A stretch of DNA of 64,000 nucleotides from an uncultured Alphaproteobacteria bacterium (GCA_937892955.1 CALBKH010000044.1:18096-82095), one strand, 5' to 3'; positions 31,917 to 41,279 are shown, counted from the first letter of the stretch. Translations and numbers: made by a program. Notes: generated by a model from the sequence alone, not told the origin.

Positions 31917-32720
31917 TCAGTGCACCCGGTCGCCCAGATCCGCGAGGAAATCGCGGATCAGCCAACGCACGTCGTTCGAACCGGGCACCTGGATGTCGGC
32001 GCAGTGCCCATCGCGGGACCCCACCTGGATCGCGGTTCCCCCGAAGGAGCGAACGACGGAATAGACGTCGTCGTCGCAGACGCGGCCGCCGAAGACGACC
32101 GGAATGCGCTCGATGAAATAGTCGCAGCTCATGAGCCGCCTCACCGCCCGCGCCTTCGAGACGCCGGCGAAGGTGATGCGTGTCGCCGCTTCTTCGAAAC
32201 GGACGCGGTACGCCGCGGGGGCGAGGCTGACGGCCTCGCGCGCCAGGACCCGTGCCCGCTCCACCGCCTCCGGCTCGCCGCCGTGGGTGAGCGCGATCGA
32301 CAACCCGTCGTCGTCGACACCGAGCAGCGTGTCGCCGCGCAGCGTGCCGTCGAGAAAGCGCCGGACCGGGTCGAGATCGGCCTCGATCCTGAGCTTCAGG
32401 TGGGCTCCGCCGGGTATGCGCAACTCGAGTCCGCTCGAACCGCACCCCGGCAGCGACAACGGCGCCAGCAGCCGGTCGGTCTCCGCCAACGGGCGATCCG
32501 ACAACACCGCCACCGCACCGTCGCTGGCCGACGACAGCTCGCCGAGAAGATCGGCGAGCTCCTCCGCCGCGAAGCGGGTCTCGTCGAGATCGTCGGACCG
32601 GATCAGGCCGCCTTCCATCGCGAAGATGAAGGCCTTCTCGCGCGGATCGGAAAACAGCGCCCGCACGGCGTTCTTGAAGGGCGTTTCACTCGATTTCGTC
32701 TGCACAGTGTTCATTCTCAT
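31917..32720 (-). CDS. catalytically degenerate trehalose-phosphatase-like (HAD) protein
   Basis: This 267-residue protein aligns by eye to OtsB along its length: ALFSDPREKAFIFAMEGGL in place of the DFDGTL start, GAVAVLSDRPLAETDRLLA for motif 2, ITFAGVSKARAVRRLM with the motif 3 lysine (K189), and VVFGGRVCDDDVYSVV for the GDDxTDE motif. The nucleophile and acid/base aspartates (AMEGGL, residues 34-39) and the metal-binding DD (here GR, 212-213) are gone, so phosphatase activity is not expected. It may bind a sugar phosphate or regulate OtsB. It starts by ATGA overlap with the IalB-like gene. Confidence 0.78.
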   Translation of the reverse strand: MRMNTVQTKSSETPFKNAVRALFSDPREKAFIFAMEGGLIRSDDLDETRFAAEELADLLGELSSASDGAVAVLSDRPLAETDRLLAPLSLPGCGSSGLELRIPGGAHLKLRIEADLDPVRRFLDGTLRGDTLLGVDDDGLSIALTHGGEPEAVERARVLAREAVSLAPAAYRVRFEEAATRITFAGVSKARAVRRLMSCDYFIERIPVVFGGRVCDDDVYSVVRSFGGTAIQVGSRDGHCADIQVPGSNDVRWLIRDFLADLGDRVH

Positions 32721-33241
32721 CGGCGACACCGTTTCTGGAGTTCCGCGAGCGCGGCCGTGAAGCCTTTCAGGCTGTAGACGTCCGTGGTCGTATTTCCGCG
32801 CCGCGACTTCGCCGTGACGCGCATCTCCTGGCCCGCCCGCATCGCCTGCACGATCGCCGCCTCGTCGGCCTCCGACCGCAGCCAGGCGGTCTCGCCCCGC
32901 GACATCAGCGCGAAGCCGCGATCGTCGACGGCCGCGACGTGTCCGGTCGCGGCGAGCGGAAAACCGAAGTCGATCGACGCCTCGGTTCCCTCGCCGCGCG
33001 AGGACGACGTGAGCGTGACGAAGAGACTTCCCGGATCTCGCTTCAGGTCCGCCGGCATCCGCGACGTCGGTTCGGAGATGACGAAGCAGACCTTCCGCCC
33101 GCCCCTTTCCGCTTCGATCGCCCGCCATGCGCCCGATTGTACGATCTGCTTCTGTGCGGCCTGCGCCACGCCACCGGCGAACATCGGGAACACCAGAGCC
33201 AGGACGAAGGCGGCCGAAGGGATATTCCAGGAACGGATCAT
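32717..33241 (-). CDS. invasion-associated locus B (IalB)-family periplasmic protein
   Basis: From the ATG at 33241 the protein has 174 residues, a signal peptide (FVLALVFPMFAGGVAQA) and an IalB-type domain. Marks of the domain are WRAIEAERGGRKVCFVISEP, the FPLAATGHVAAVDDRGFALM central part, and YSLKGFTAALAELQKRC. The two cysteines (about 52 and 171) are the pair seen in the family. The role is not known: the name comes from Bartonella, and homologues are widespread in free-living Rhizobiales. It heads an operon with the degenerate OtsB-like gene (ATGA overlap). Confidence 0.83.
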   Translation of the reverse strand: MIRSWNIPSAAFVLALVFPMFAGGVAQAAQKQIVQSGAWRAIEAERGGRKVCFVISEPTSRMPADLKRDPGSLFVTLTSSSRGEGTEASIDFGFPLAATGHVAAVDDRGFALMSRGETAWLRSEADEAAIVQAMRAGQEMRVTAKSRRGNTTTDVYSLKGFTAALAELQKRCRR

Positions 33242-33289
33242 TCGATCTCCGTGATCTGCTTCCGCCACGTCGGTGTCCGAGCAGCCTCG

Positions 33290-33500
33290 GGCCGCTGACG
33301 AAAGAAAGAACATCGACAAGTATGAAACCCACGAATTACGGTATTGTCAATGTTCAATAATCTTAACATCAGTGTTAAACATATAAAACCAAGAGTATAG
33401 AATCCAGAAATAGAAGAATACGGTCCCGTCGAGGGAAATTTGTTCGAATTGCATTCCATCGGTCGACCGGGTAAATTTTACCCACCGGTCCGAAGACAGG
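33290..33500. promoter_or_regulatory. AT-rich divergent promoter region
   Basis: Between the IalB-like gene (minus) and the histidine kinase gene (plus) the base composition drops sharply, with runs such as ATTGTCAATGTTCAATAATC and TTAAACATATAAAACC. TATAGAAT near 33400 could be a -10 box for the plus-strand kinase. GGTAAATTTTACC at 33472-33484 is a perfect palindrome that may be an operator. No gene is supported here. Confidence 0.6.
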
Positions 33501-33543
33501 CGAGCGCGAAGCTCCCGGCGGAATCGCCAACCAAGAGACCCCG

Positions 33544-35010
33544 ATGCCTCGAAGCACTTCCCTGGGCAGATTTTCCGGTTCCATCCCGCAGACGGTCCTG
33601 GTCGCCGTCGTCGGCGCCGTGTTGATTCTGCTCGTCACGGTCCTGGCGTCGCGTGTGGCGATCCTGATGCACCGGCAATCGGAGATGCGCCTGATCGAAC
33701 GGATCGGCGAGGTCTATCTCGACGGCGTGTCGGCGACGGTCGCGCCCCTGCTCGACACCGGTCACCGGACCGACCTCGCCGCCGCATTGGAGCGTGTCGC
33801 CGCTTATCACGACGGCGTGCGCGAGGTCCGAATCGTGGTTCGCAGCACCGGCGGCGACATTCTCGGCGATCTCGCCCGCGACACCGTCGCCGCCCAGGCG
33901 AAACTGCCGCCGGTCGACACCGAAGTATCGTTGACGACCACCAGCGAGGAGAATCGCCTCTGGGTGCAGCGGCCCCTGTTCGTCGGCGATCGCGCCCTCG
34001 CGGTGGTGTCGGCCCAGCTCGACCTGAAGCCCATCCGCGAAGAGCGCCTCACCGTCAGTCTGAAATCACTCGCCGTCAACGTCTCCATGGCGATCGGCCT
34101 CGCCACCGTCGGCTTCCTGCTGATGCGTCGTCTGCTCGCGCCTCTCAATCTGTTGGAGCGCGCCCTCGTCGACGCCTCCGAGGGTGAGCCGCGGCCGATC
34201 CCGGTCGTCGAGGGCGAGACCCACAATCGCCGGATCCGCAAGCTCGTGCGCGCCTACAATCGCATGGCCCGCGCCCTGGCCGAACGTCGGCAGGTTCAGA
34301 TCGCCCGCGCCGAACGGCTGCGCGCCGCCGATCTCGGGCGTCTGGCGGCGACCATCGCCCACGAGGTCCGCAACCCGCTGACCGGCATGCTCAACGCCGT
34401 CGACACCGCCCGCCGCTTCCCCGACAATCGCGCCGCCGTCACCGAATCCCTCGATCTGCTCGAACGAGGGCTCAACGCCATCGCCCGGGTGGTCGACACC
34501 ACCTTGTCGATCTGGCGCCCTCCGGCGCGCGACAGCGGGGTCCGCCAGGTCGATTTCGACGATCTGGAGCGCCTCGTCCGGCCGGTGGCGGAACGCCACG
34601 GGGTGCGGCTCGACTGGTCGGCGACCCTCGAGCGCAGCCTCTCCCTCGATGCCGCGATCGTCCGCCAGATCGTCCTCAATCTGGTTCTGAACGCCGTCAA
34701 CGCCACCGGCTCCGGTGGTGAAATCTCCGTCACCGCGGCCGAAGACGAAGCCGAGTTGCGGTTCGTCGTCGACGACGACGGCCCCGGCCTGGACCCCGCC
34801 GTCGCCGCCCGTCTCGACCGCCTCGACCTCGACTGGATCGACACCACCGAAGGCGGCATCGGCCTCGGTGTCGTCATTCGCGCCGTCGCCTCGCTCGGCG
34901 GTGCGATCGAGACGGCCACCCCACCCCGCGGCGGCACGTCGGTGACCGTCAGATTGCCGAGCCGCGCCCCCGCGGATCGAGCCCCGCTGCCGAAGGAGCC
35001 CTCTTCGTGA
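33544..35010 (+). CDS. membrane sensor histidine kinase
   Basis: The protein (488 aa) has a membrane helix at 17-40, a ~135-residue extracytoplasmic sensor domain, a second helix at about 176-198, a HAMP-like linker (199-250), a HisKA region with His273 in the H-box IAHEVRNPLTG, and an ATPase domain with VLNLVLNAVNATG (N box), VDDDGPGLD (G1) and GGIGLGVVIRAV (G2). It senses an unknown envelope signal. Its GTGA overlap with the next gene couples it to the response regulator. Confidence 0.94.
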   Translation: MPRSTSLGRFSGSIPQTVLVAVVGAVLILLVTVLASRVAILMHRQSEMRLIERIGEVYLDGVSATVAPLLDTGHRTDLAAALERVAAYHDGVREVRIVVRSTGGDILGDLARDTVAAQAKLPPVDTEVSLTTTSEENRLWVQRPLFVGDRALAVVSAQLDLKPIREERLTVSLKSLAVNVSMAIGLATVGFLLMRRLLAPLNLLERALVDASEGEPRPIPVVEGETHNRRIRKLVRAYNRMARALAERRQVQIARAERLRAADLGRLAATIAHEVRNPLTGMLNAVDTARRFPDNRAAVTESLDLLERGLNAIARVVDTTLSIWRPPARDSGVRQVDFDDLERLVRPVAERHGVRLDWSATLERSLSLDAAIVRQIVLNLVLNAVNATGSGGEISVTAAEDEAELRFVVDDDGPGLDPAVAARLDRLDLDWIDTTEGGIGLGVVIRAVASLGGAIETATPPRGGTSVTVRLPSRAPADRAPLPKEPSS

Positions 35011-36320
35011 CCGACGCGCCGACGATACTCCTGGTCGAAGACGACGAGATTCTCGCCTCGTCACTCAAGGCCCGCCTCACCCTGGAGGGCATGATTCCGG
35101 TCCACGCCGGCACCTGCGAAGCCGCGATCGAAGCGTTGGAGAACCGCGATTTCGACGCCGTCGTCAGCGACATCCGCCTGCCCGACGGATCCGGCGAAGA
35201 CGTCTTCTGGGCCGAGCGCGCCCGCTTCGCCATGACGCCGACCATCTTCGCCACCGCCTACGGCGACGTCGAGCAGGCGGTTCGGCTCGTCAAGGTCGGC
35301 GCCATCGACTACCTGACCAAGCCCTACGATCTCGGAGCGCTGGTCGATCTCCTGCGGCGCGTGACCGGCCACCCCGAGGCCGACGTCGGCTCACCGGAGT
35401 TCGTCGCCGCGTCGCCGGCGATGCAGCGGGTGGCGTCCGCCCTCGATCGCCTCGCCGACGACACCCAGAACGTCCTCTTCGTCGGGCCGAGCGGCTCCGG
35501 CCGGCAGGCGCTGGCGCGCCGGCTCCACGCCCTCTCCACCCGCGCCGCCGATCCTTTCGTCGTCATCGAAGGTGCCGCGCTGACCGCCGCCGGCGGCGAT
35601 CGGCTGCTGTTCGGCTCGCGCGAAGGCGACGGACACGAGCCCGGCCTCGTCGACGGCGTCGGCGTCGGAACCCTGCTCGTCACCGACGTCTCCGACATCG
35701 CGCCGGAGCTTCAGGCACGCCTTCTCCGCTTCGCCGAGGATCACCGCTATCGACCGGTCGGCGCCACCGCCGAGAAGAACTTCGTCGGTCGGATCATGGC
35801 GACCAGCCGGGTCTCGCCCACCGAGGCGGGCGTCGCGCCGGGGTCGGGCACCGACCTGCTCCACCGCCTCGCGGTCATCGAACTCCGGCTGCCGCCGCTC
35901 GCCGAAAGGGACGAGGACATCGTCCCGCTCGCCGAACATTTCCTGCGCCTCTGTGACCGTGCGACCCCCCGCACGGCCCGCCATCGCCTGTCGGCCGAAG
36001 CGACCGCGGCCCTACGCGACCATTCCTGGCCCGGCAACGTCCGCGAGCTTCGCAATCGCATCGTTCGTGCCGTCACCCTGGCGAGCGAGGAGGAGTTGAC
36101 CGTCGCCGACCTCTTCCCCGACCAGCCGACCGGCGGCGACGCCGCCGACCACAAACTCGACACCGCCCGCCGCGACGCCGAACGGCAGGCGATCGAGGCG
36201 GCGCTCGCCGAGAATCACGGCCGGATCGTCGACACCGCCAAGGCTCTCGGCATCTCTCGCGTCACGCTGTGGTCGAAGATGAAGCGCTTCGGGATCGCCA
36301 AACCGGACGCGGAGCGCTGA
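35007..36320 (+). CDS. NtrC-like response regulator with degenerate AAA+ domain
   Basis: The protein (437 aa) has a receiver (ILLVEDDEI, phospho-acceptor Asp55, Thr83, Lys105), a central AAA+ domain (about 130-360) and a Fis-type HTH (about 390-430, GRIVDTAKALGISRVTLWSKMKRFG). The AAA+ domain has lost key features: the Walker A Lys is Arg (GPSGSGRQ, 160-167), the sigma-54 contact GAFTGA is absent (LFGSREGDGHEPG) and Walker B reads TLLVTDVSD instead of LDE. It is therefore unlikely to drive sigma-54 transcription and may work with sigma-70, as some NtrC relatives do. It is coupled to the kinase gene by GTGA overlap. Confidence 0.9.
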   Translation: MTDAPTILLVEDDEILASSLKARLTLEGMIPVHAGTCEAAIEALENRDFDAVVSDIRLPDGSGEDVFWAERARFAMTPTIFATAYGDVEQAVRLVKVGAIDYLTKPYDLGALVDLLRRVTGHPEADVGSPEFVAASPAMQRVASALDRLADDTQNVLFVGPSGSGRQALARRLHALSTRAADPFVVIEGAALTAAGGDRLLFGSREGDGHEPGLVDGVGVGTLLVTDVSDIAPELQARLLRFAEDHRYRPVGATAEKNFVGRIMATSRVSPTEAGVAPGSGTDLLHRLAVIELRLPPLAERDEDIVPLAEHFLRLCDRATPRTARHRLSAEATAALRDHSWPGNVRELRNRIVRAVTLASEEELTVADLFPDQPTGGDAADHKLDTARRDAERQAIEAALAENHGRIVDTAKALGISRVTLWSKMKRFGIAKPDAER

Positions 36321-36459
36321 GCCCATGTCCGACGGTCGACGCGCGAGGAGCGGCCGCATCCGCGGCCGGCATTTCCGCGCAACCGGTCGGCGCACGGGCG
36401 TCGCCGGTCCGGCATCGACGGCCGGGTGCCGACGGATCTGTGTCGAAGAGGGGAAGGAA

Positions 36460-36534
36460 TGGTGGGCGCGACAGGGATCGAACCTGTGACCCCTTCGGTG
36501 TGAACGAAGTGCTCTCCCGCTGAGCTACGCGCCC
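36460..36534 (-). tRNA. tRNA-Val (anticodon CAC)
   Basis: On the minus strand the gene starts GGGCGCG and ends CGCGCCCACCA, giving a full acceptor stem and encoded CCA. The anticodon stem CTTCG/CGAAG holds the loop TTCACAC with anticodon CAC. The T arm reads GGTTCGATCCC. The gene is 75 bases long. Confidence 0.96.
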
Positions 36535-36694
36535 GCCTCACGAGACGGGGCGATATAAGGGGGTGGGGAGCGGTTCGTCAAGCCGCATCCGGGGTCTTCG
36601 ACGATCCCCGTCCGCTTCGTCCCCGCGACGCCCGAGTCGCGAGAAGCGCCGGCGCTCGACGCCTCGCGCGCCGGCGCGAGCCCGCTTCGCCCCC

Positions 36695-37210
36695 TCACTT
36701 CGGCTCGACCACCACCATGGTCCAGAAGATCTTGTATTTGGACCGCGGCGCCTGCGCCGTGGCCAACCCGATCCGCGTGGCGCGCGGCGCCGACATGGTG
36801 GCGTCGTGCACCTTCGATTCGCGCCAGCCCGAGAAGGCTTCCGCGAAGGTGCGGTAACCGGCCGAGAAATTGGCGAGGAAACTCTTGTGGCCGATGCCGG
36901 CGGCGGCGAGTTCGGCGTCGAAATGCGCCTCCTCGACCGACTGCACCTTGTCCGCCGCCGCCATCCGGTCGGCTTGACCCTGGGCGACGCGCGCCAGCGC
37001 CGGATCCCAGACCAGCGGCGCCAGCCCCTTGTTCGAGCGATACATGTTGATCATCGACAGCGACGACGCCGGGTCGACGGCACCGCCGGTCTGGTCGAGC
37101 CGTTGATAGAAGGCCGGTTGGCGCTCCGGCACGGGCCCGCGCGAACAGGCGGCCAGCAGAGCGAGAGCGGTGAGGGCGGCGCAGGTGCCGCCGAAACGCA
37201 GAAGAGACAT
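36695..37210 (-). CDS. CAP/SCP-domain lipoprotein
   Basis: This 171-residue protein has a lipoprotein signal with lipobox LLAAC (Cys about residue 22) and one CAP domain (SCP/PR-1 fold) of about 120 residues. Marks are SLSMINMYRSNKGLAPLVWDPALARVAQGQADRMA, a helix with HFDAELAAAGI, and SGWRESKVHDATMSAPRATRIG. It is anchored in the envelope. Bacterial CAP proteins are of unknown function. The ATG is preceded by GGGAG. It sits 86 bases from the MscS-type gene in the same direction. Confidence 0.88.
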   Translation of the reverse strand: MSLLRFGGTCAALTALALLAACSRGPVPERQPAFYQRLDQTGGAVDPASSLSMINMYRSNKGLAPLVWDPALARVAQGQADRMAAADKVQSVEEAHFDAELAAAGIGHKSFLANFSAGYRTFAEAFSGWRESKVHDATMSAPRATRIGLATAQAPRSKYKIFWTMVVVEPK

Positions 37211-37296
37211 CGCAACTCCCGACGGGATGACGAGGTGGAGGAAAGCGAGGGCGCGACCGACGGCTCCGGTCCGGTCGAGCTGATCGGCGGCGGGTG

Positions 37297-39957
37297 TCAC
37301 GCGTCGACCGGCGGCGGCCCCTCCGGCCGATCCGACGAGCCCTCGCGGACGTTCACCATCCGCCCGAGGAGATCCCTGAGGTCGTCGAGCTGGCGGATGT
37401 GGATGTCGCGTTGGACGTAGGGAATGTCGATCGCCTGCTGCTTGAGCCCCGCCATGATGGCGAAGCGCAGATCGCTCTCCACGCCGAAGACATCGGTGAC
37501 GTAGCCGACGGTGCAGGTCAGACGGAATTCCAGGGCGCTGTCGCCGAAATTGACGAAGAAGGCGCCGGGTTCGGGGAATTTCAGCACCTTCTCGTGCGCA
37601 TGGGCGCAATCGAGCAGGATGCGCCGGACCTGTTCCGGATCCGCACCATAGGCCACGCCGACGTTGATGACGCAGCGGCCGGTGAGATCGCGGTGCATCC
37701 AGTTCTTCACGTTGCCGGAGATCAGCGACGAATTCGGCACGATCAGCGACGCCCGATCGAAGGTCTCGATCTCGGTCGAGCGCACGTTGATCTTGCGGAC
37801 GAAACCCTTCTCCGAACCGATCTCGACCAGATCGCCCGCCTTGATCGGCCGCTCGGCGAGCAGGATCAGGCCGGAAACGAAGTTGTTGACGATCGACTGC
37901 AGGCCGAAACCGATACCGACGGAGAGCGCGCCGGCGACGATGGCGAGGTTCCTGAGGTCGAGGCCGACCACCGAGAAGGCCAGCATCGCCGCCAAGAGAT
38001 AGCCGACGTAGCCGATCGCGGTGCGGATCGAATTCTTGAGGCCGACGTCGAGCCGGGTGCGCGGCAGGAAGCGCTCGTCGAGCCAGCCCTGGACCGCCCG
38101 CGTCACGGCGATGCCGATGACCAGGAAGGCGACGCCGCTCAGGATCGTCGCCAGCGAGAAGGTGAAACCGCCGATCTTGAAGCCGAAGAAGGCGACCTTG
38201 GCGTCGGCCACCACGTCCTGCGACGACACCCCGATCGGCGTCAGCGCGAACAGCACGGCGACGGCGATGACCAGCAGTCGCGTCACACCGGACAGCACGA
38301 CGCCGATCTGCTCCACCCGCTCCCGCCCCAGTCCCATCGACCGGGTGAGCATCGCCCCGACGCGCGTCTCTTCGTGGAAGGTCGAGAGAATCGCCTCGTC
38401 GGTGAGCTGCAGCAGGATGTAGAGCGCCCCGAGAATGAAGCCCGTCCGGACCATCTGGGTCGTCAGGAAGGAGGCGAGTGCCACCCAGCCGCCGATCGCC
38501 GCCACCAGAGCCGCGATCGCCACCACCCAGCCGAGCGGCACGATCCAGCGCCACAGCACGCTGCGTTCGCTTTCACCCTCGACCGCCGTCGGCGCATGCG
38601 CCTCGTCGCCGCTCAACGACCGCGCCACCGCCTTGAGCCCCGCCATGATCACGATGGCGTCGAGGACGGCGAAGAACCCGGCATAGGCGATCACTTCGGC
38701 GACCGGCGCGGCGACGACGTTCATCAGTCGCGCGATGGTGATACCGACGCCGTGGGTCACCGCCAGCACCACCGACAGACCGACGATGCGCGACGCCGTG
38801 ACGTCGCCGACCGCCACCATCCGCCAGTTCGGCTTGGCCGGCGCGAACAGCGCCAGCGCCACGCCGTAGACCGCCGCCGCCGCACCGACGCCGACGATCA
38901 GAGCGTCGAGGAACAGCGAGATCCGGTCGGGGTTGAGCTCGAAGATCGCGAGCGCCCGGGCGATCCCGAAGAGGCCGGCCACCGGTATCGCGACATTGAG
39001 CGCGACGATCCCGGCGGCGACCGCCGCCTTGCGCAGACGCGGCGGATCGACGACGTCCGGATCGCGTTCGGTGAAGAGGGTGAGCCGCCTTCGCATGGCG
39101 AAAAGGGCGACGACCAGCGCCAGGATCACCGAGCCGACGGCCATCGCCGTCTCGAGCCCGCGCCCGGCCATCAGGCTCAGCCAATCGGCGATCAGATACC
39201 TGAGACTGTTGAAGGTCCCCGGGAACGACTGCGCCGCTTCCAGCCACGTGCCGGGATCGAGGACCGAGCGCGACCGCTCGATCAGCTCGCGGGCGAAGCG
39301 GTCGCGACGGCGATCGGCGATCGTCCTGGTGATCTCCTCGGCCCTGAGGTCGATGAGCTGCGCCTGCTTGATCCGCCCCTGGACCTCGCCGAGTTGCCGC
39401 TGCTGGTCCTCGCGCTCCGCCTTCACCGCGTCGGACTCGACCGCCGTCGGCTCGTCGGGCTTGGCCTGCGGCGCCGAGCCGAGTTGCTTGAGGCGGGCTT
39501 CGATCGACGTCTGACGCGGGCTCTCCGCGGCGATCAGCTCGTTGGCGGCGGTGCGGATCTGCTCGGCGCGCGCGCGCATCTCGGCGAGATGGCGATCGGT
39601 CTGTCCCTCGCGCTGGATGCCGGCGGCGATCTGGTCGACCTCCACCTTCCAGGCGTCGAGCTTCTGCTGCACCTCGTCGGGCTTGCCCGCCGGCTTCATC
39701 GACCGCGTGGCGGGTGCGTCGCCCGCCGCCGGCGCTTTCGCCGCATCCGCCGGCTTCGCCGCCTCACCGGCCTCCGAAGCAGCCCTGGTCGTCTCCGCGG
39801 CCGCCGGAGCGGTCCTGCCACCTTCCGAGGCTGCCGGGGCGGTCTTTCCACCACCCGAGACCGCCGGGGCGGTCTCGGCGGCCGGCGCGACGCCGGCGAT
39901 CGGCAGAACGGCGGTGAAGAAGAGAACGAGGAGCGCGCGAGCGGTCGGCTTGATCAA
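37297..39957 (-). CDS. MscS-type mechanosensitive channel with DUF3772 N-terminal domain
   Basis: The protein (886 aa if the TTG at 39957 is used; the true start is uncertain, with longer frames possible upstream) begins with a signal-like helix (ALLVLFFTAVLPIAGVAPAA), followed by a low-complexity Ala/Pro stretch, a coiled-coil periplasmic region of DUF3772 type (about 100-230), about ten membrane helices, and a C-terminal MscS domain (last 300 residues). The MscS part contains FGLQSIVNNFVSGLILLAERPIKAGDLVEIG and VPNSSLISGNV. Large MscS-family channels of this kind release solutes under osmotic stress or sense signals. It diverges from the yihY-type gene at 40169. Confidence 0.88.
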   Translation of the reverse strand: MIKPTARALLVLFFTAVLPIAGVAPAAETAPAVSGGGKTAPAASEGGRTAPAAAETTRAASEAGEAAKPADAAKAPAAGDAPATRSMKPAGKPDEVQQKLDAWKVEVDQIAAGIQREGQTDRHLAEMRARAEQIRTAANELIAAESPRQTSIEARLKQLGSAPQAKPDEPTAVESDAVKAEREDQQRQLGEVQGRIKQAQLIDLRAEEITRTIADRRRDRFARELIERSRSVLDPGTWLEAAQSFPGTFNSLRYLIADWLSLMAGRGLETAMAVGSVILALVVALFAMRRRLTLFTERDPDVVDPPRLRKAAVAAGIVALNVAIPVAGLFGIARALAIFELNPDRISLFLDALIVGVGAAAAVYGVALALFAPAKPNWRMVAVGDVTASRIVGLSVVLAVTHGVGITIARLMNVVAAPVAEVIAYAGFFAVLDAIVIMAGLKAVARSLSGDEAHAPTAVEGESERSVLWRWIVPLGWVVAIAALVAAIGGWVALASFLTTQMVRTGFILGALYILLQLTDEAILSTFHEETRVGAMLTRSMGLGRERVEQIGVVLSGVTRLLVIAVAVLFALTPIGVSSQDVVADAKVAFFGFKIGGFTFSLATILSGVAFLVIGIAVTRAVQGWLDERFLPRTRLDVGLKNSIRTAIGYVGYLLAAMLAFSVVGLDLRNLAIVAGALSVGIGFGLQSIVNNFVSGLILLAERPIKAGDLVEIGSEKGFVRKINVRSTEIETFDRASLIVPNSSLISGNVKNWMHRDLTGRCVINVGVAYGADPEQVRRILLDCAHAHEKVLKFPEPGAFFVNFGDSALEFRLTCTVGYVTDVFGVESDLRFAIMAGLKQQAIDIPYVQRDIHIRQLDDLRDLLGRMVNVREGSSDRPEGPPPVDA

Positions 39958-40168
39958 GGCGGTCGATCCGAGGGCGATGTTTCGGAAGGCGAAGCGGGCC
40001 GAGAGCGCGGCGCCGGTGAATCGTCGGCGGTCTCTCTGCCCCGAGAATGCGACAAAAGCGCAGCAGCCGCCAGCCGCCTCGCCGTCCCTCGCAGCCGGTC
40101 GCCCATCGACCAACTGGCGACGCCCGAAACGATTGTGTCCGAACGCCGGCGCGCCTATCTTCCGCGCC

Positions 40169-41083
40169 ATGGCCGAAACCGAGACCGCAGCCCCCGACCA
40201 CTCTTCCGCGACCGCGACGCTGCGGCACCGGATCAAGGCGCTCGGCCACATCGTCTGGGAGGCCTTCTACTGGGGCCTGCTGCGCAACGAGTCCTTCGCC
40301 CACGCCTCCAACATCGCCTTCGCCATCCTGTTCTCGATGTTCCCCTTCATGATCCTGGTCACCGGTCTCGCCGGCTACTGGGGCGGGGCGGAACTGGCCG
40401 CCGCTGCGGAACAGGGCACCGGCGGCATCTTCTCGGTGCTGCCCGATCAGGTCGCCGACATCCTCCGGCCGGAGATCTCGGCGGTGCTCGCCACCTCGCA
40501 GGGCAGCGTCCTGACGGTCGGCGCCATCCTGCTCGTGGTCATCGTCACCGGCCTCGTCGAGAGCCTGCGCATGGGCCTCAACTACGCCTATCGCTCCTAC
40601 GACGATCGCCACTTCCTGATCCGCCGCCTCGAAGGCACGTTCTTCATGCTGATCGGCGGTGTCGTCATCCTCGGCCTCGGCTTCCTCGTCGTGGTGCTGC
40701 CGGTGGTATGGGCCTTCCTCATCCCGCACGCCCCCGACCTCGCCCCCTACTGGTCCTATTTCAACCGCCTGCCGCTGGCCTTCTTCACCCTCGCCGTCTT
40801 CCTCTTCCTGGCCTCGGCGCATCTGTGGCTGCCGGCCCGGCGCCAGACGCTGAAGGGGGTGATGCCGGGCGTCCTGCTGACGGCGACCCTGTGGTTCGTC
40901 GCCGGCATGGTCTTCTCCTGGTACCTCTCCCACTTCTCCGGCTACGCCAAGACCTACGCCGGTCTCGGCGGCGCCATCGCCTCGATGCTGTTCTTCTACA
41001 TCATCGGCCTGATCTTCCTCTTCGGCGCCGAGATCAACCACTCGATCGAACTGTGGCGCGAAGGCCGGATGCCGGAGCATTGA
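40169..41083 (+). CDS. YihY/BrkB-family inner-membrane protein
   Basis: This 304-residue protein has six membrane helices spaced through the sequence and the family pattern AHASNIAFAILFSMFPFMILVTGLAG near the start, YYIIGLIFLFGAEINHSIE-like end (SMLFFYIIGLIFLFGAE). The family was once called ribonuclease BN by mistake; the real role is unclear. The start ATG gives the conserved cytoplasmic N-terminus. A 7-bp stem-loop (GCCGGCG/CGCCGGC) follows 14 bases past the stop. Confidence 0.88.
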   Translation: MAETETAAPDHSSATATLRHRIKALGHIVWEAFYWGLLRNESFAHASNIAFAILFSMFPFMILVTGLAGYWGGAELAAAAEQGTGGIFSVLPDQVADILRPEISAVLATSQGSVLTVGAILLVVIVTGLVESLRMGLNYAYRSYDDRHFLIRRLEGTFFMLIGGVVILGLGFLVVVLPVVWAFLIPHAPDLAPYWSYFNRLPLAFFTLAVFLFLASAHLWLPARRQTLKGVMPGVLLTATLWFVAGMVFSWYLSHFSGYAKTYAGLGGAIASMLFFYIIGLIFLFGAEINHSIELWREGRMPEH

Positions 41084-41097
41084 GCGGTCGGTGACGA

Positions 41098-41115
41098 GCC
41101 GGCGCCATCGCCGGC
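41098..41115 (+). terminator. possible terminator after the YihY gene
   Basis: GCCGGCG (41098-41104) pairs with CGCCGGC (41109-41115) around CCAT. It lies 14 bases past the stop codon. No T-run follows, so this is a weak call. Confidence 0.4.
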
Positions 41116-41279
41116 CCGGGTCCTTCCTGCCGCTCCCGATGAACGAAATCCTCGGCGGAAGCCGAAACCCACACCTTGTTCGCCCCACAAACGCCGACGG
41201 CGACCCGTGGTCGCCCACGGATCGCCGTCTTCTCGTTCACGATCGTCGACCGGACGCATCACCCGACCGGCCGGGGAGG

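Noticed and set aside
33238..33459. 73-codon minus-strand frame in the AT-rich gap
   Set aside because: No ribosome site, no domain, and it overlaps the IalB-like gene start. The gap is better explained as promoter sequence.
36460..36534. tRNA-Val as an integration site
   Set aside because: No integrase or element-like genes lie on either side.
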